Shown: positions 24,501 to 37,592, counted from the first letter of the stretch. The stretch: DNA of 64,000 bases from Rhabditophanes sp. KR3021 (GCA_963281155.1 CAUJLY010000003.1:7068001-7132000); one strand, 5' to 3'. Made by a program: numbers and translations. Notes: generated by a model not told the origin, from the letters alone.

Positions 24501-27500
24501 GCCACCGTCTTTGGCACAATCATGGGAACCATAGCATTCGTTGACAAGTGGTTTGCAAAGACGACCCGGTTCTTTTACTATGTTTGGAGATATGTCGAGG
24601 AAGTTACTCTTGCACTTGCACCGGTAGCTTTCTTCTTCTTCGATGCAATAACTTCTGTCTGGGGAGTCGCAGTTGTTGAGGGATGGGTTGTCGCAGAAAT
24701 GGATTATAGGAATGCAGAGTCTTCCTTGGTTGTCTAAAAATATTTTATCAAAATAAGTTTTAATTTTTGTTCAAAAGAAGTTATTAAATTGGTGGTAAAC
24801 AGAAGTTACTAAATGTGATCAAGATCAAAGTTTTACATACCTCTTCCACCACTATTAGGTGACTTATCGATAAAACCGGCATTACACAAGCAGGTATAGT
24901 CTCCATCTGCCTTCGTAATACACCGAGCATTCCTATCACAGGAATGAACACCGGCTGCGCAAATATCCTCAGCCTGTGGCTTGAAGCATTGTCTTCCGGG
25001 GTTTTTATAAACATCCATATCGTCAAAGCCTAAACAAACGAAGTTTAAATATTTGGCAATAATTGTATGAAAAACGTACCACTTTTGCACACACATTTAT
25101 AACTTTCAACAGTGTCGATACAATTAGCGTCTTTGCTACAATCATTCAGGTTGGATTGAAGGCACTCGTTGACGAGACCCTTGCACACCAGTCCACTAGC
25201 TTGAAGTGGATTGGGAGAATAGTCTACGAAACCACTTTTACATTGGCATACAAAAGACTCCTTTGTGTCGATACAATAAGCATTTGGATCGCAATTGTGT
25301 TTGCCAGTCACGCATTCATTGACTTCAGCTACGCATATTCTACCGGCACGTTTAGTAGGTTCGGGCGATTCGTCTCGGAAGCCGTACTTACAGCTACATA
25401 AGTAACCTTCATCTAGGTCAGTGCAGATGGCATTTCTGTTGCAGTCATGGATTCCCGATAAACACTCATTCACAAGACAAATGCCGGTGATTGGATGTCT
25501 ACGTGAGTTTCGACCGCACTGGCACACATGGTACTTGCCTGAAGGGTGCATCAGACATTGTTCGTGTTTTCTTGTGTCACACAGTGAATTGTGAGGATCG
25601 CAAGACCCAATCAGTTCACATTTGCCGGAGATGGCTGATCTTTCGTAGGCGCGTTTGCACTCGCATTTGTAATTTTGTGAGCTTACTGGCATAGCTAGGC
25701 AACTCTCATTCTCCCCGCACTCTTTTCCGTTGTCGATGGAGCAATCGTGCTTTCGGGGAGGGTCTACTTGAATGACACTTTTTTTGTGGATACATCTGCC
25801 AGTCGAAGGTTCTCTCACGAATTCGCCTTCACAAGCACAACGGTGATTATAAAGTGGAGTTTGTTTGCAAAGTTCAGGATAAATACATGAAGTGATGACT
25901 TGTGGATTGCACAAATCTCCCCCACAAACTCTGGTCAAGGGGTGACGTGTGAAGGGTGGTGTGCATTCGCAAGAAGGTTTACCTCCAACCTCAATACAGA
26001 TCTCATTTAATTCTCTGTTGCAACCTGTTTGTTTGTGGATGTTGCACGTTTGATGCAATTTGGAGGGAGTTGGTAGGGGTGGACAGGCTGCTTTTTGAAT
26101 TAAACTTCTTAGTCTGGTGTCGAGATCTTTGAATCTTTGGACATAAAACCAATTCTTGGCACTTCCAGAGATAGCTTCTAATTCGGAGGCTAAGACGTGG
26201 TCTGTGACTCCGATGCTGAAGGTGTTGATTTTTTTGTCACGAGCTGCTATAGCTGGCAATGTCACGTTGTCTTGAGAACGGCCATCAGTCATGATGATAG
26301 CCACTTTGGAGATTTGATTGTTGTCTGGGCGGGCTCCTCGTCTCGTGTTAAAGCCCTCGTTGACCATGTGTTGGATGGCAGCTCCTGTAACATTCATTAA
26401 AAATAATATGTCATTTCACTCTAAGTCGGAAATTAAACATCTTTCCCATTTTTGTCTTATCAATATTAAAGCTAATCTCAAATTCAAATTTCTTAATCAG
26501 TTTGCTAGTGATGGAGGTTTTGTTGTGGTGGTTATCAACATCTTAAATCAACTGAAGGCGAACACAAACAAAGACGTCAAAATATGCATCTTTTGTTTGG
26601 TCTATGGTCAAGGAACTCTTTTATTTGATCATGTCCTAAACAGAAGTTGAGAGACCACAAGCTGAGCTTAGTGGAAAGTCTATGGAGTATTTAGTTGAAA
26701 AGTCCTAGGAAGCTCATTTAAACTGTCCTATTTTAGCAACGTCCTTTTAGGAATCCGATTTGCCAAAAGACAGAAGAATATATTAACATATCTCTTTTTA
26801 ATTTTGATAAATGTTTGATTGTAAAAGATAAAATACCTGTTCTGGTTAAACCCGTCAAATATTCAGTAGTTGAAATAGCTTTAAGGAGGGAAGTTTTGTC
26901 TGAGTATTGGTTCAAGTCGAATTCGTGTCTGATTTGATCGGAATATTGGATTAACCCTACACGAGTCTTGTCAGGCCCGATATCAAAGAGATCTACAAAT
27001 TCAGCTACGAATCTCAAGACTTCCGACTGGAAAACTCTAGAACCAATCGAGCCCGAACCATCAATCAAAAAGACTAAATCAGTCTTCTGTTTTGGACAAG
27101 TGGTCTGGACCGTGCAAACTCTACCAGGAGGCAATGAAGCCGAAGAAGAAACATCCACATACCCCGCAAAACACTGACAAACGTAACCATCTGGAGTATC
27201 AATACAATCCGAATTTTCATCACATGTATTCAAATGATCAGAAGCACACTCATTAACTGAAGTTGAGCACTTTCTTCCTGGACCTAATCCGTACAAAGAA
27301 GAAGTATCAATAAATGAACTTTTACATTCACACGAATAACCATCTATTTTGTCGAAGCAATTCGCATTCAATGAACAGGTATTGGCTTGGCCTGCACATT
27401 CATTTACTAATTCTTGGCAATCTCTGCCTGGGCTTCTGATAGGATCAGTTGAAATGTCGTGGAATCCTAAAATTATTTTACATCAAAATTGGACTACATT

Positions 27501-30500
27501 CATTGAGATACCTGGTCGACATTGGCATTTATAAGAGCCGAATAAATTGGAGCAAATAGCATCCTTGCTGCATTCATTTTGGAGGTCACACAGTTGAGTT
27601 TGTTTGCAAGTTCCATCTACGTCTCGAACACTATTTTTTGCACAATTGCAAGTCTTTTTGCCTTTTTGAGTAGGTGAGTCTGAGCAAACTTCATTCTCAC
27701 CACACCTTCCACCATCCCTATCGCAAGACTTAACTTTACCTGGCTTTGTATTAGGTTGATCTATTTGGATGTTATTACTAGGTTTGATACATACTCTTCC
27801 TGAATACAACCAAGACTCCGAAGAAGCATCGACAAACCCTGGATTGCAATGGCATAAATAACCTTGTTTCGTGTCTTCGCAAGATGAGTTAGGTGAACAA
27901 TCGTTAAGCATATTATTACTACATTCATTAATAGCTTCCACGCATTTTCTCCCAGGCAACATATTAATAGTTTCAGAGACGTCCGTGAATCCCGGTCTAC
28001 ATCTACAGTCATAACTATGCTCAGTATCAACACAAATAGCATTATTATGACAATTAACTTTGTAAAGCTCCGGACTCAAGCATTCATTGATTCTTTCCTT
28101 ACAAATCCTCCCACTTTCCCCACTCCCAGACAAGTCAACAAATCCAGACTTGCACCTGCAAATGTAACCATCCGCCAAATCAATACACTCAGCCTTTTGC
28201 GAACAGGTATTTAGGTTTGAAGAAAGACACTCATTAATCACAAGACATCTTCCATCAGGAAGTCTACTGTATTTGTCTGGACACACACATTTGTAACCTG
28301 AAATGAGCTCTTTTTATTAATCAATTTCTCAACCACACCATCCTTTGATCTCAATACTACTCTTTTTGATGGTCTGATTGACCTTATTGTATCATCTATA
28401 TGTATTTATAATTATTTAATCGCCTATCCTTCATACCCCTTATCCCTCATCTCTTCCCTAATGTTGCTCCTCAACGGCTATTTAAATGTGTATTTTGGAT
28501 GGATCCATTTCCAACCTTCTAAATCGAACTTTGGTGGGAGGATCTTTTATATTTAAAGTTATGGCGCTAGGTGTTAAATGTCCTCTTTTTATAAAAAATT
28601 AACCTTTCCTGCATTTTAGTGGTTATTTTGATAATGAACAGTAGCTACTTTTTAATTTTGATATTTAGAAATGAGTACCTGAATTGATGAAGAGGCAAAC
28701 CTCGTGTTTGTCTTTATTACAGGACAGAGGATCGTTGACGTTGCATTCCGGTGCCTCAGGAATAGCGGATTTGATGCAGACCCGGCCTGGTCTTTCTGTA
28801 GGAGAAGGTGACTCGTCTCGGTAATTTTCCTTGCATCTGCAAGTAAAGGACGTAGCTGTGTCGATACAAGCTGCCCCGGCACTGCAATCATTGGCTCCAT
28901 TCTTGCACTCATCAATGATTTCTTTGCATACTCGTCCCGGTGGTCTGCCATGCTGCCTGGAAATGTCTACGAATCCTGCCGTGCATTGGCAAATGGGGCC
29001 TGTGCTGGATTGTCTGCATTCAGAAGCCACATGACAATCCGAAGATGCGCATTGATTGTCTAAATAAGTTATTTTATTTATTGACATTGCTTTTTTATTG
29101 GTATGACTCATACACCCTAACCTAATAAACCATTTCACATTCCTTGCCTAATGACGGTTAATATTAAACAAACGTGGAAAATACCATCAGGAATATGTAT
29201 CATCACTAACTATTATTTTTTTGTTAAAACGGGAATTAAGGATATGTGATTAATTAAATTTGGTAATTACTGTAATGTTGGGCAAAAGTTTGAACCTTGA
29301 ACTTATATTAGTGATCGGTGGTGAATATGAATGTTTAGAAAAAATTGGTTATTTTTATGAAAAGACTTTGATTTCCTTTTTATGAAAAGTCTTTATTTTC
29401 GCGAAAGACATTCCATTTCAAGGTAATAACTTTAAAAAAGTGTCTGACTTACCTTTTCTGCAATTCCTACCCGGCTTATTGAGCGGATCTGAGGAGACTT
29501 CCGCAAAGCCGGTTCTACATCTGCAATTATACCCGCCATTAGTATTATAACAGTCCGCATCTGCATGACACTCATGAATCCCCAACGCACACACATTCGT
29601 AACTAAAAACAATTGTCATTCACCTAATCAACGATGGCCTGCAACACTTACTTTTGTTGCACTTTCTTCCAGGAAAGCGTGAGTCCAGGGAAGTGTCTGT
29701 GAAACCACGTGGACAAACACAGCTAAACAAGCCATTTGGTTCGGAGATGCATTGGGCTGAGGGAGCACAGTCATGGGTTGAGGTGTCGGCACAAGGATCA
29801 GGTCCACCTATTAATTAAAAATTAGTTTAAAAAGTTAAGATATTTACTATAAGTTTGAGGTTGTTGTTGGGAAAAGGTGTGGTGTTCAGTGATTAACTTG
29901 TCACCCCCCAACCTTTGGTAACCCCCCTCGAAGGTGCCTAGGGGAGTGTTGTAGGTGTTGGTGCGAAATGTATTTGTTTGGTAAGTCCTGAAGACATGTT
30001 GGCCAGTATTGCAATTATATTTTAATTCTTGAGAATGGATGAAGATAGTCCAGGTGAGGACTGGTAGGATGTGGGAGACCAATAGTGGTCTCATTTAGTC
30101 TTTAATTAGAAAGAATATTTAGTTAAAGGCACGATACAAATAATGTAATGAATTAAAGGAAAATTTAATTGATGTCAAAAAAGTCAAGACAAATATGATT
30201 AGAGATAGGAGTAAGGTTTTGTTGTAAGAGTATTTTTATATTCATGCCTACAAATATACTTTTATACAGAATTAACAAAAAAGGAAATGTCTAATGACCG
30301 ACACCGCAATTTTTCTTGATTGTTGAAGGATAAATGTATGTGTTGTATTATATTTAAAAAATCTACATAACCATATAAGTATATACAACTTTATACAACT
30401 CCTCCAAAAGATGGCTGTAAGCAATTAAGAAATATTTAAATGTTGTATCTATATATATAGCAATAAGTAAAATGAAATCAAAACAGGCAAGATATGTATT

Positions 30501-33500
30501 GTTTAATATAAATATCAGCCTCCTCATAAATCGCTAAAGTATCAACCATTATACTTAAATATTTGTATGGTATATAGTATTCTTATTGATGATGTTGAAA
30601 GGAGGTGTGATTTTAGGTGGATATATGCTGAAAATGTTTTTGAATTAAGTATCTGAATTATATACACACACCAACCATCTAACTGATTTCTCTTTAGATG
30701 AAGGCAAAAAAAGTCAAGAGAAGTTTGTGAAGTTACTAATGGTGGTTAATGAATCTGAAGATACAAGTCAATCAAAGGACAACAGGCTGTTTAGGGATGT
30801 TTGTTAATATAAAGTTGTTCAAATATCTTAAAGGTACCTATTCAGAGTTGGCGTTTAGTTTTGATATGTAGGTGTGTATGGTGATGGATTTGTGTATTGT
30901 TATTTTGTACTTATATAATAATACTTGTTCTGGTATGTGTTTAGGCAAGACAAATAAATTGTGGGTAATGAAACATTAAAAAGTCACAATCATTTGGAAT
31001 AAAATATAGCGTAGGATTTTATCTTTTTTTGAGTCAAAACCTTGGGCTGAGATGGCGTTGTGGTGAAGTTCAATGATGACAACGAAGAAGGAGTTGAATG
31101 GTTAGAAGGCTTCCTATGGTGCAATAAAGGTAGCGATAAAAGTTTAATCATTTTGTAAAGTGATACGTCTTTTCAATTCAACTGTTCTAACCTTAAAGGG
31201 ATATTGTACGTGACAATCATACATACTTGCCTATTAAGACATTACTCCGGTGAATAATGCGACGTATAAATTAACGCATACTTTTGCCTCAAAGATAACT
31301 TGATAGTATAATTGAGACTCATTTACGCATATAGGATCAAATAAAAGTGAAACAGAGCCCTCCCAATGAATTTCTATTTTTAATGTGATTACCTTGTTGA
31401 GTGCAATTAAAGCCAGGTCGAGTTGAGTCATTATCCTTAAATCCAGGTTTGCATGCGCACATAGTTGCTTTCTCTTTGAGGAGACAGACTGATGTCATTA
31501 CATTGCATTCATCATCTCCGCATTTGTTTTGGCCTGAACGTATCATCAAATTATTACTATCGTTTTCATTTAAAGGGAGTCTTTTGTTGACCTAATGTTA
31601 CTACTAAGTCATTTAATCAGTGTACATATTTTTTAATTAGTACATGCATTTTTGATTAGTGGATGTATTTTTAATGAGTATTCATTTTTTAATGTATGGA
31701 TGTTCATTATTAATGTACTTTTGAGATGTGTAATTTTTACCATTTTAAACAATGATCCATCCAAATGCATATGGTATGACCTTTTTTTATTTGAATCGAA
31801 AATAGTAGTAAGAACACTACTGTTAATGAAATAACCATTACGTTGATTTTAATTTTTTAACAAATTAGGCTATTAGATCAAACAATAAATGAGCAGAAAA
31901 GGACCTTGAAGATGAACCGCAACCTTTATTTGTTGGAAACAAATCTTTAGCAGCCATCAATTAAGTATCTAAGTTGACGAGATAACTTCAAATTAGACAA
32001 CAAAAATTGCAATACACGATTAAGGAATATTTTGGTACCATATGTGCCATCATCACCTGCTGCTTATTGTTAATTATTTCAAAATAAATAATACGTCTTA
32101 TTATAATTGCATCAAATTTATCAAAGTGTATTACATTTATTAAACTGTATTATGATAGGAGCAGAGGGGTTAACGAAAAACAAGACTGACCCTGATGGCG
32201 ACAAAGAAATTCAAAGTCTAATATCGCCACTACTCTCACCAAAAACAATTCAATTGGATGAAGTATCAAAAAGGATTCCTACAAAACAACATGTGGGAGT
32301 AGGAAACTTGTTACTACCAACCGCAATTACCATTTTTTATATCCTAAACTTTCTTTATACCTTTTAGGATGTATGTATAGATATGGATGGTGGTTGTCAT
32401 TTTTTGCCGACCACAACAACCACACCAACAAGGGATACATTAAAAGCATTTGGCTGACGCATATTTTAAAAACTACCATGCTGTTATTTTTAATAGAATC
32501 TAGTTTTTGATGGGAATTAAGAGATGGCAAGTCTAATCATTTGTTTACATGGATTAATGTGAATTCAAGGAAAGGCTTTTGAAAGTACTAGGATGATTCA
32601 TAATAAATAGTCGACTTAAAAGTATTTCGTAATATTTAATTCAAATGTTTGTGCACTTAACATACCTGCAACACATTTTCTCCCCGGTTTCTGAATCGGA
32701 TCAGGGGAAACATCAATCATATTATGAGGGCAAAGGCAATTGTAGCCTATGGGAAGGTCTCTACAAAAAGCCACTTTGTCGCATTCATTTTCACCCAAGC
32801 ATTCATCAACCACTAAATTAGGACAACAATTAATATTGACACCCAACAAATCAAACTTACTACCAACACAATTGCTCCCACCTTTCTTGTTCTTTCCACC
32901 CTCATCCACAAATCCCGCTTCACATTTGCAAACAAAACTAGAAGGAGTATCAATACAGATTGAGTTTCTGCCACATACATTCCCACTCAAGCATTCATTA
33001 ATTACTACAAAAAAGTAAATTTAATCACCAAATCAAGTTCCCTACATCTTTTACATCTAATTCCCGGCATCGTAATTGGCGACAGTGAAACATCAATAAA
33101 TCCCTCTCTGCAAAGGCAAGAATAAGAAAAGTCGTTGTCTAAGCAAATGGCATTGGAATCACAATTATTTAATTCCTTCTTCGAACACTCGTCAATTGGT
33201 TCTGTAAAAAATTTCATAAAGTTATAATGGTTTTAGATAAATAACTGGTTTCATTTTAAAAGCCTTCTAAACATCTTTTTTGATTGGTACGTTTAATAAA
33301 CATATGGTATGTTTTATCGTGTGGTTTAAAGAAGAATAAAGAGCTGTATAATGAAGGGCTTAATTAAAAGAGAGAATGATTTGGTTTGATGGCCGTTCAC
33401 AACTTACCGACACATTTCGTTGACAGTGGGTTGAATAGAGATGGTAAAGTGCATTGGCATGTTGAAGTGGAGTTGGATGTTTTGCAGGTTCCTGATATTA

Positions 33501-35458
33501 GGGAGCATGCAGATGGGGAAAGGGGATCGCAGGGTGAGTTTAGGGTTATGTTTGTGAACAGGGTTTCGTTGTCTTCTTCGGAATCGTTTACAGCCATACT
33601 TGGAGCAGAGAAAAGGACCACGTTGTCGGTTGTTTTTATTTGGACCGGTCTGGGTTTGGAGGATTGCCGTTGAATTTCTATTCTGATGTGATTTACTTGT
33701 GGGGTTGTGTTGTTGATGTGCAAAATATTTAAATTGTTTCCGTCTTTTTTAGATTTGGGAATGAAAGGCATTTTAATTTGGGTGCTTTTGATATTGGACA
33801 CTTCATCATCTTCTGATTCTAGTATATCTTGTTTCAGGAGTGTTGTGTCAATCAAATAATCTTCAGTACTAGGCGAAGGAGTCGAAGAAATAGATTCTTC
33901 TTTAAATTGAATCCTCGGGACTGCAGAATAAAATTGGCGATACTGAATCAGCATGTCATTGTAAACTGTGCTACAATTGACATCAGGTTTCGCGAAGAAT
34001 TGGGGCACCATTTCGACAGGAACACATCTCGAAGAGCCATGAGGTCTGACTGTTCCTATCTTACACACACATCTCCATGTACCACCAACAGACAAGCAAA
34101 CTTGGCCCAACGTTTCTGAGCATGGATTGATAGGCGGGCAAGTCGAAATAGAAGAAGGCGCCTTCCTCTTAACAGACCCCAACTCAGAAACCAACGCAAC
34201 CGAACCATCCGGACACAACCCATTGCTGTGCAAAAAACCCTCATCACTTCCATCCTCGCAGTTTTTAACTCCGTCATGCACCGCATTCACATCTATACAC
34301 CTTTTCTTCCCACAAGAACATTGAAATTGCGTGACTGTGCATTCTAAAAAAGAAATTAAAGCAACTGATAGCTGAAGGAAAGTTTAAGTGTTAGGAGTTC
34401 ATATTTTATTGAGATCATTTTTGGTAAACTAAAAAATGATCATAACACTTGATGAGGTCGACACACACTTCAAAAGCAGATATTAAAGAAAGTGAAGTAG
34501 TATTGTGTTTGTAAGAATGTAGGTTTACCTTCGTCTGAACCATCATTGCATTGTTTGATACCATCTTGAAATTGAGAAAGGCTTACGCAATTCTTTTGGT
34601 CGTGACAGAGAAATTTGCCGGCTGGGCATGCTGAAAAAAGGATTAATATGTTTGAATTTAAAATTACGTTCATCTGATCCATCCACACAGTCTCTTTTCC
34701 CATCCATGTATTTGTGAGGATCCAAACATGCCGACCTGTCTTTGCAAACGAAATAATGAGTGGGGCATTGCTCATCAAATCCCGACATACAATCAATCGT
34801 CTTGTCCATAACTTTATTAGAGTTGATGCATTTGGGATATCCAAATTTACAATCAAATTGCCAAGGAAGACATTCTATAAAAGGATATAATAATCATTCT
34901 TTCACCAACAAAAGAAGAACAAATTTTAACAAACATTTATTCACAACCAAGGTCAAAGAAGTTTGTTAACCCTAATCAAATCACTCATTAATAAAAAAAT
35001 CCTTTTGCCACTTCAACAGAATAGTGGACTTTACTGGGAAAAGTTACTATACAAATGGTAATGACTTATTTATTGCGTAATAAATAAGTAAATTTGATCA
35101 TGATCTGCAACACATTAATTACCAGTCTGATTATTACTACTTTTAATTGTAGCCACAATGATGTACATAACTTAAAACTTTCCAATCATAACTATTAAAA
35201 GCAACTTGAACCTCCAAATTATGTTAAGAAATCAAAAACAAAGAAACCAAACTTACTTTCATCTTCCCCATCAAAACAATCCTCATACCCATCCTGCCAT
35301 TTGATCAAAGGCACACATCTCCCGTCAATTTTGCATTTAAATTCAGCTTGGGAGCATGTTGTGTGTAAGTTGAGAGGTGTAGTGTGGACTTGGAGCAAAA
35401 TAAACAACAAATAAAATATTATATGATAATAAGAGGAGTTTACTAGTCCCAATACCAT
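17403..35458 (-). CDS. mua-3: MUA-3-like giant transmembrane hemidesmosome receptor (LDLa, EGF, vWA, SEA)
   Basis: Twenty-four exons: 35257-35458, 34668-34874, 34529-34630, 33408-34343, 33046-33201, 32864-33004, 32666-32812, 31393-31533, 29848-30060, 29652-29807, 29453-29602, 28679-29059, 27512-28297, 26837-27466, 25080-26384, 24841-25029, 24182-24733, 22022-23381, 21522-21841, 20728-21477, 19261-20679, 18035-19210, 17873-17984, 17403-17769. Their sum is divisible by three (3965 aa). The order is signal peptide, five LDLa, about 53 EGF-like modules (many xNECxxxxxxxC with PGRxC linkers), one vWA, two SEA-like regions, a membrane span and a tail. C. elegans MUA-3, as recalled, has five LDLa, about 52 EGF, one vWA and two SEA modules; its paralogue MUP-4 is shorter and lacks LDLa. 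The family links epidermal intermediate-filament plaques to cuticle. The start is the Met at 35458; two earlier in-frame Mets exist (35482, 35494). The exon at 29848-30060 is the least certain. Confidence 0.88.
19261..20679 (-). other. mua-3 juxtamembrane exon: Pro/Thr stalk, two SEA-like regions, EGF units
   Basis: The exon opens with a Pro/Thr-rich, mucin-like stalk that includes near-identical repeats of the type LRPNTWSPPT. A short Cys unit (GTDYCDLKLGEVCISGWKCDC) is followed by a SEA-like region, a second Cys unit (GSSYCDKAELGEICIANSVCGC), a second SEA-like region and an EGF module. The two Cys-plus-SEA cassettes are similar to each other (ITHPKMIN...SWPDGVLVN and ITNPKLIN...TWDVGLMYN), indicating an internal duplication. 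No obvious GSVVV autoproteolysis site was seen. Confidence 0.75.
23382..24181. other. 800-bp mua-3 intron containing antisense coding-like fragments
   Basis: The intron runs from a GTCAGT donor (minus strand, 24176-24181) to a TTCCAG acceptor at 23382-23387. It contains plus-strand segments that read like protein, one of which resembles EMC4. It is much longer than neighbouring introns in this part of the gene. Confidence 0.75.
23401..23574 (+). pseudogene. EMC4-like fragment, antisense inside mua-3 intron
   Basis: Fifty-seven codons in one frame end at TGA 23572-23574. The core STPLKSISMNILMMYISGNN matches the EMC4 (TMEM85) block recalled as LSPLKSLPMNLFMMYMSGN in worm EMC4 and LGPLKQIPMNLFIMYMAGN in human EMC4, preceded by a comparable ILEK stretch. 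EMC4 is a subunit of the ER membrane protein complex that inserts membrane proteins. Only the region around the first membrane segment is present. There is no start codon in frame upstream (a stop precedes) and the remaining EMC4 domains are not recognisable downstream, so it is most likely a gene fragment. It could be an exon of a nested gene if the GTAATAAC at 23536 acts as a donor. Confidence 0.5.
26087..27100 (-). other. mua-3 von Willebrand A domain (split by one intron)
   Basis: The domain starts CPKQKTDLVFLIDGSGSIGS and ends near SLIQKAACP. The metal-ion-dependent adhesion site is complete: DxSxS (DGSGS), a Thr in the middle loop (LTRTGAA) and the Asp in IIMTDGRSQDN. It should therefore bind a divalent cation and an acidic ligand. 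The intron (26385-26836) falls just before the Thr-loop end. Confidence 0.9.
26385..26836. other. 452-bp mua-3 intron with an antisense open stretch
   Basis: It splits the vWA domain. On the plus strand an open stretch continues to 26650 and includes FASDGGFVVVVINILNQL, which reads like part of a helical protein, but no family was recognised. Confidence 0.4.
28298..28678. other. mua-3 intron
   Basis: 381 bases, AT-rich, between EGF exons. No gene or repeat was recognised. Confidence 0.6.
29060..29452. other. mua-3 intron
   Basis: 393 bases, AT-rich, between EGF exons. Nothing recognised beyond its splice sites. Confidence 0.6.
30061..31392. promoter_or_regulatory. 1.3-kb mua-3 intron, possible internal promoter
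   Basis: The largest intron of the gene. It ends just upstream of an ATG-initiated frame at 30094 that encodes a signal-peptide-like sequence continuous with mua-3. An internal promoter is inferred from that arrangement. No specific element was identified. Confidence 0.35.
31534..32665. other. 1.1-kb mua-3 intron
   Basis: AT-rich. Plus-strand frames at 31652 and 32107 have no recognisable features. No element termini or tandem repeats were noted. Confidence 0.5.
33408..35458 (-). other. mua-3 N-terminus: signal peptide, five LDLa modules and linker
   Basis: A hydrophobic signal segment (HIIFYLLFILLQV) is followed by five LDL-receptor class A modules. Each has the acidic calcium-site end: DCFDGEDE, DCMSGFDE, DCVDGSDE, QCNDGSDE and NCEDGSDE. 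The long exon 33408-34343 also holds two EGF-like units. Between them is a region without cysteine-module structure, rich in Ser, Thr, Asp and Glu, about 130 residues long. Confidence 0.85.
34875..35256. other. First mua-3 intron
   Basis: 382 bases between the first and second LDLa-coding exons, AT-rich, with nothing recognised. Confidence 0.6.
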
Positions 35459-37584
35459 TTTAAATACATTCCCCACTTTCATATATATACACAAAATAGA
35501 ATCTTCTGAAATATCTAGATTTATCCAAATAATTATTAAATGAAAGTTAAAAGCACACTAAATTAATGATAATCATAGATTGATAGGCGATGGTGGGACT
35601 GTTAACATACATTACATGGTAATCTGTCGAAATTTAAATAGACTAGATTCAGCCACAACCAAAGACTAAATCCATTTATTTGTTATTATTGTTTGATATT
35701 ATAAATAATTATACTATTAATATGGAGTGGATTGGGATAGGTAGGTAGTTTTGTATTAGTTTGATGGACTACTCCAATTTTATTTAATACCATTTTGATT
35801 ATGGAAAGAGTTTACTTTTTTGGATGAATTTATTATTAAAGTCAATAAGGGAGGGGTGATGGCACGAGTTTGTGATTTAGTCGGCACAATTACCTAACAC
35901 ATTTGTCTCTTTTTTAGGTGAGTAAAGGAATTGAGAAAAAGAATAGACAGTACATACAATAAGACAGTAGTATATGTAGTAGTAATGATGTGTTTTGTCA
36001 AAAGAATCCCCTCCACACAAAAGGACATTTTAGATCTAGAAGGTTAAATATTATTACTTATTATTGTTTTGTATTGTAATGAGATGGCAGTAATAGATCA
36101 ACAACAAAAAAAGATTTAAATATATAGGCACATAATTTAACATCAACAATTCAATTGTACCGTCATGGCAAGTAAAAAAAGAAATCTTGATCTGTATCAT
36201 TGTTGGGAGTATATTTTGTCTTATAGTATATCATTATTAATAATGATCAAGAGGGTAAAGGGCACCTTCTTGTATATGTCATTTTGATTCTGACATATCC
36301 GACATCATTATTGTAATGCATAAGAGAAGTAACATGTCGGAGCAAATAAGTGTAGAAGGTGAAAATTTTGCAACAACTGTTGAACAGATAATTGGGAGGT
36401 TTTTGGGGATGGAAAGTGTAGCTGTATAAATTAATTAGATATGTTTAAATATAGAAAAAAAAGGAGTGATTTGAGTATATATTTTATTTAAATGTATTAT
36501 TTGCTACAAAAGCACCTTGAAGGATTCCTTTGAGTGCGTTTATAATATTTATCGTTGAAGAGTTTCTAAATAGTCTATAGTCAAAGATTGTAGCAATTAA
36601 ATTAAGGCAATTTATAAAAAGACTCGATTTTAGTTTAATTTAATAAATATATGTGTATATGCATTTAATGTATTGTATTTATCTGATTTATTGCATCCGT
36701 AAAAAAGTATGTTTCATTAGTTTATGTGAGCAATAATAAAGAAAAGAAGTTTTTGATAAATAAAGATATCAAAATTTAATCATAATAAATAGCGGAATAA
36801 TTATCCTATCTGATGTTAATAAAAAACGAATACTATTGAGGGAAAGTTAATTTAGTGTAATTAAAAAAGAACAACATTCACGTATTATGAAAATAAGTAG
36901 CTAAAATAATATCAATTAAAAATGAATTGAGTGAAACTTTTTGACAAATAATAACCTTGGAAAGAGATTAAGCAACGGTATTTTAGTAAATAAATATTAG
37001 GTAATTGATCTTTGTTGAGAAAACAAGCATGTGAAAAGTTTTGTTACATTTGATGGGAGTGTGTCATTTAGTATAAAGGTTATCTTTTTTTGATCGAATT
37101 CCAGTTAATAAGAAGAGGACTGTAGGTGGATGAATTAAATTGACAAAGGAAAAGATATGCCGATGTTGGGTAACACTTCTAACTGGCTATTGAACTATAC
37201 TATAAATCTTATTTTGGGAATGTCACTTAACATCAGGATTAATGTCATTTATCCGTACTAACAGCAAAATACTAATTCAAATTAGAACAATCAACTTTCT
37301 CAATTCAAACAAAAATATCATCCAATTGATGTTTAAAAAATAAATTATTCCTTTTAAGAATTACGTCGACTGCAACAATCATCGCACTTCATTTTATGCA
37401 ATACCATTAGGTTGCCGTTCCTTTTGTCAAAATGATACCAAAGTATATTACATTTATCGTGCATAAAGACGTTTCTTTACATAAAAAGAAATGTCATAAT
37501 ACTGCCAGGTGGTAGCTTTTCAAGGATAAAACATTTTTATACATTACAATTGCAAGTGCATAAAGAGAGTTAAAATGTTTAATT
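35459..37584. other. 2.1-kb intergenic region upstream of mua-3
   Basis: AT-rich with no supported gene. It presumably holds the mua-3 promoter and ends at the target duplication of the Mutator-like element. Confidence 0.45.
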
Positions 37585-37592
37585 GCTTTTTA

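Noticed and set aside
31652..32367. Plus-strand frames inside a mua-3 intron
   Set aside because: Low-complexity translations without domain features or splice context.
30094..35458. Splitting mua-3 into two separate genes at the second signal peptide
   Set aside because: The combined module count (five LDLa and about 53 EGF) matches one MUA-3 protein, and the upstream exons lack a terminal stop exon. The second start is kept only as a possible alternative promoter.
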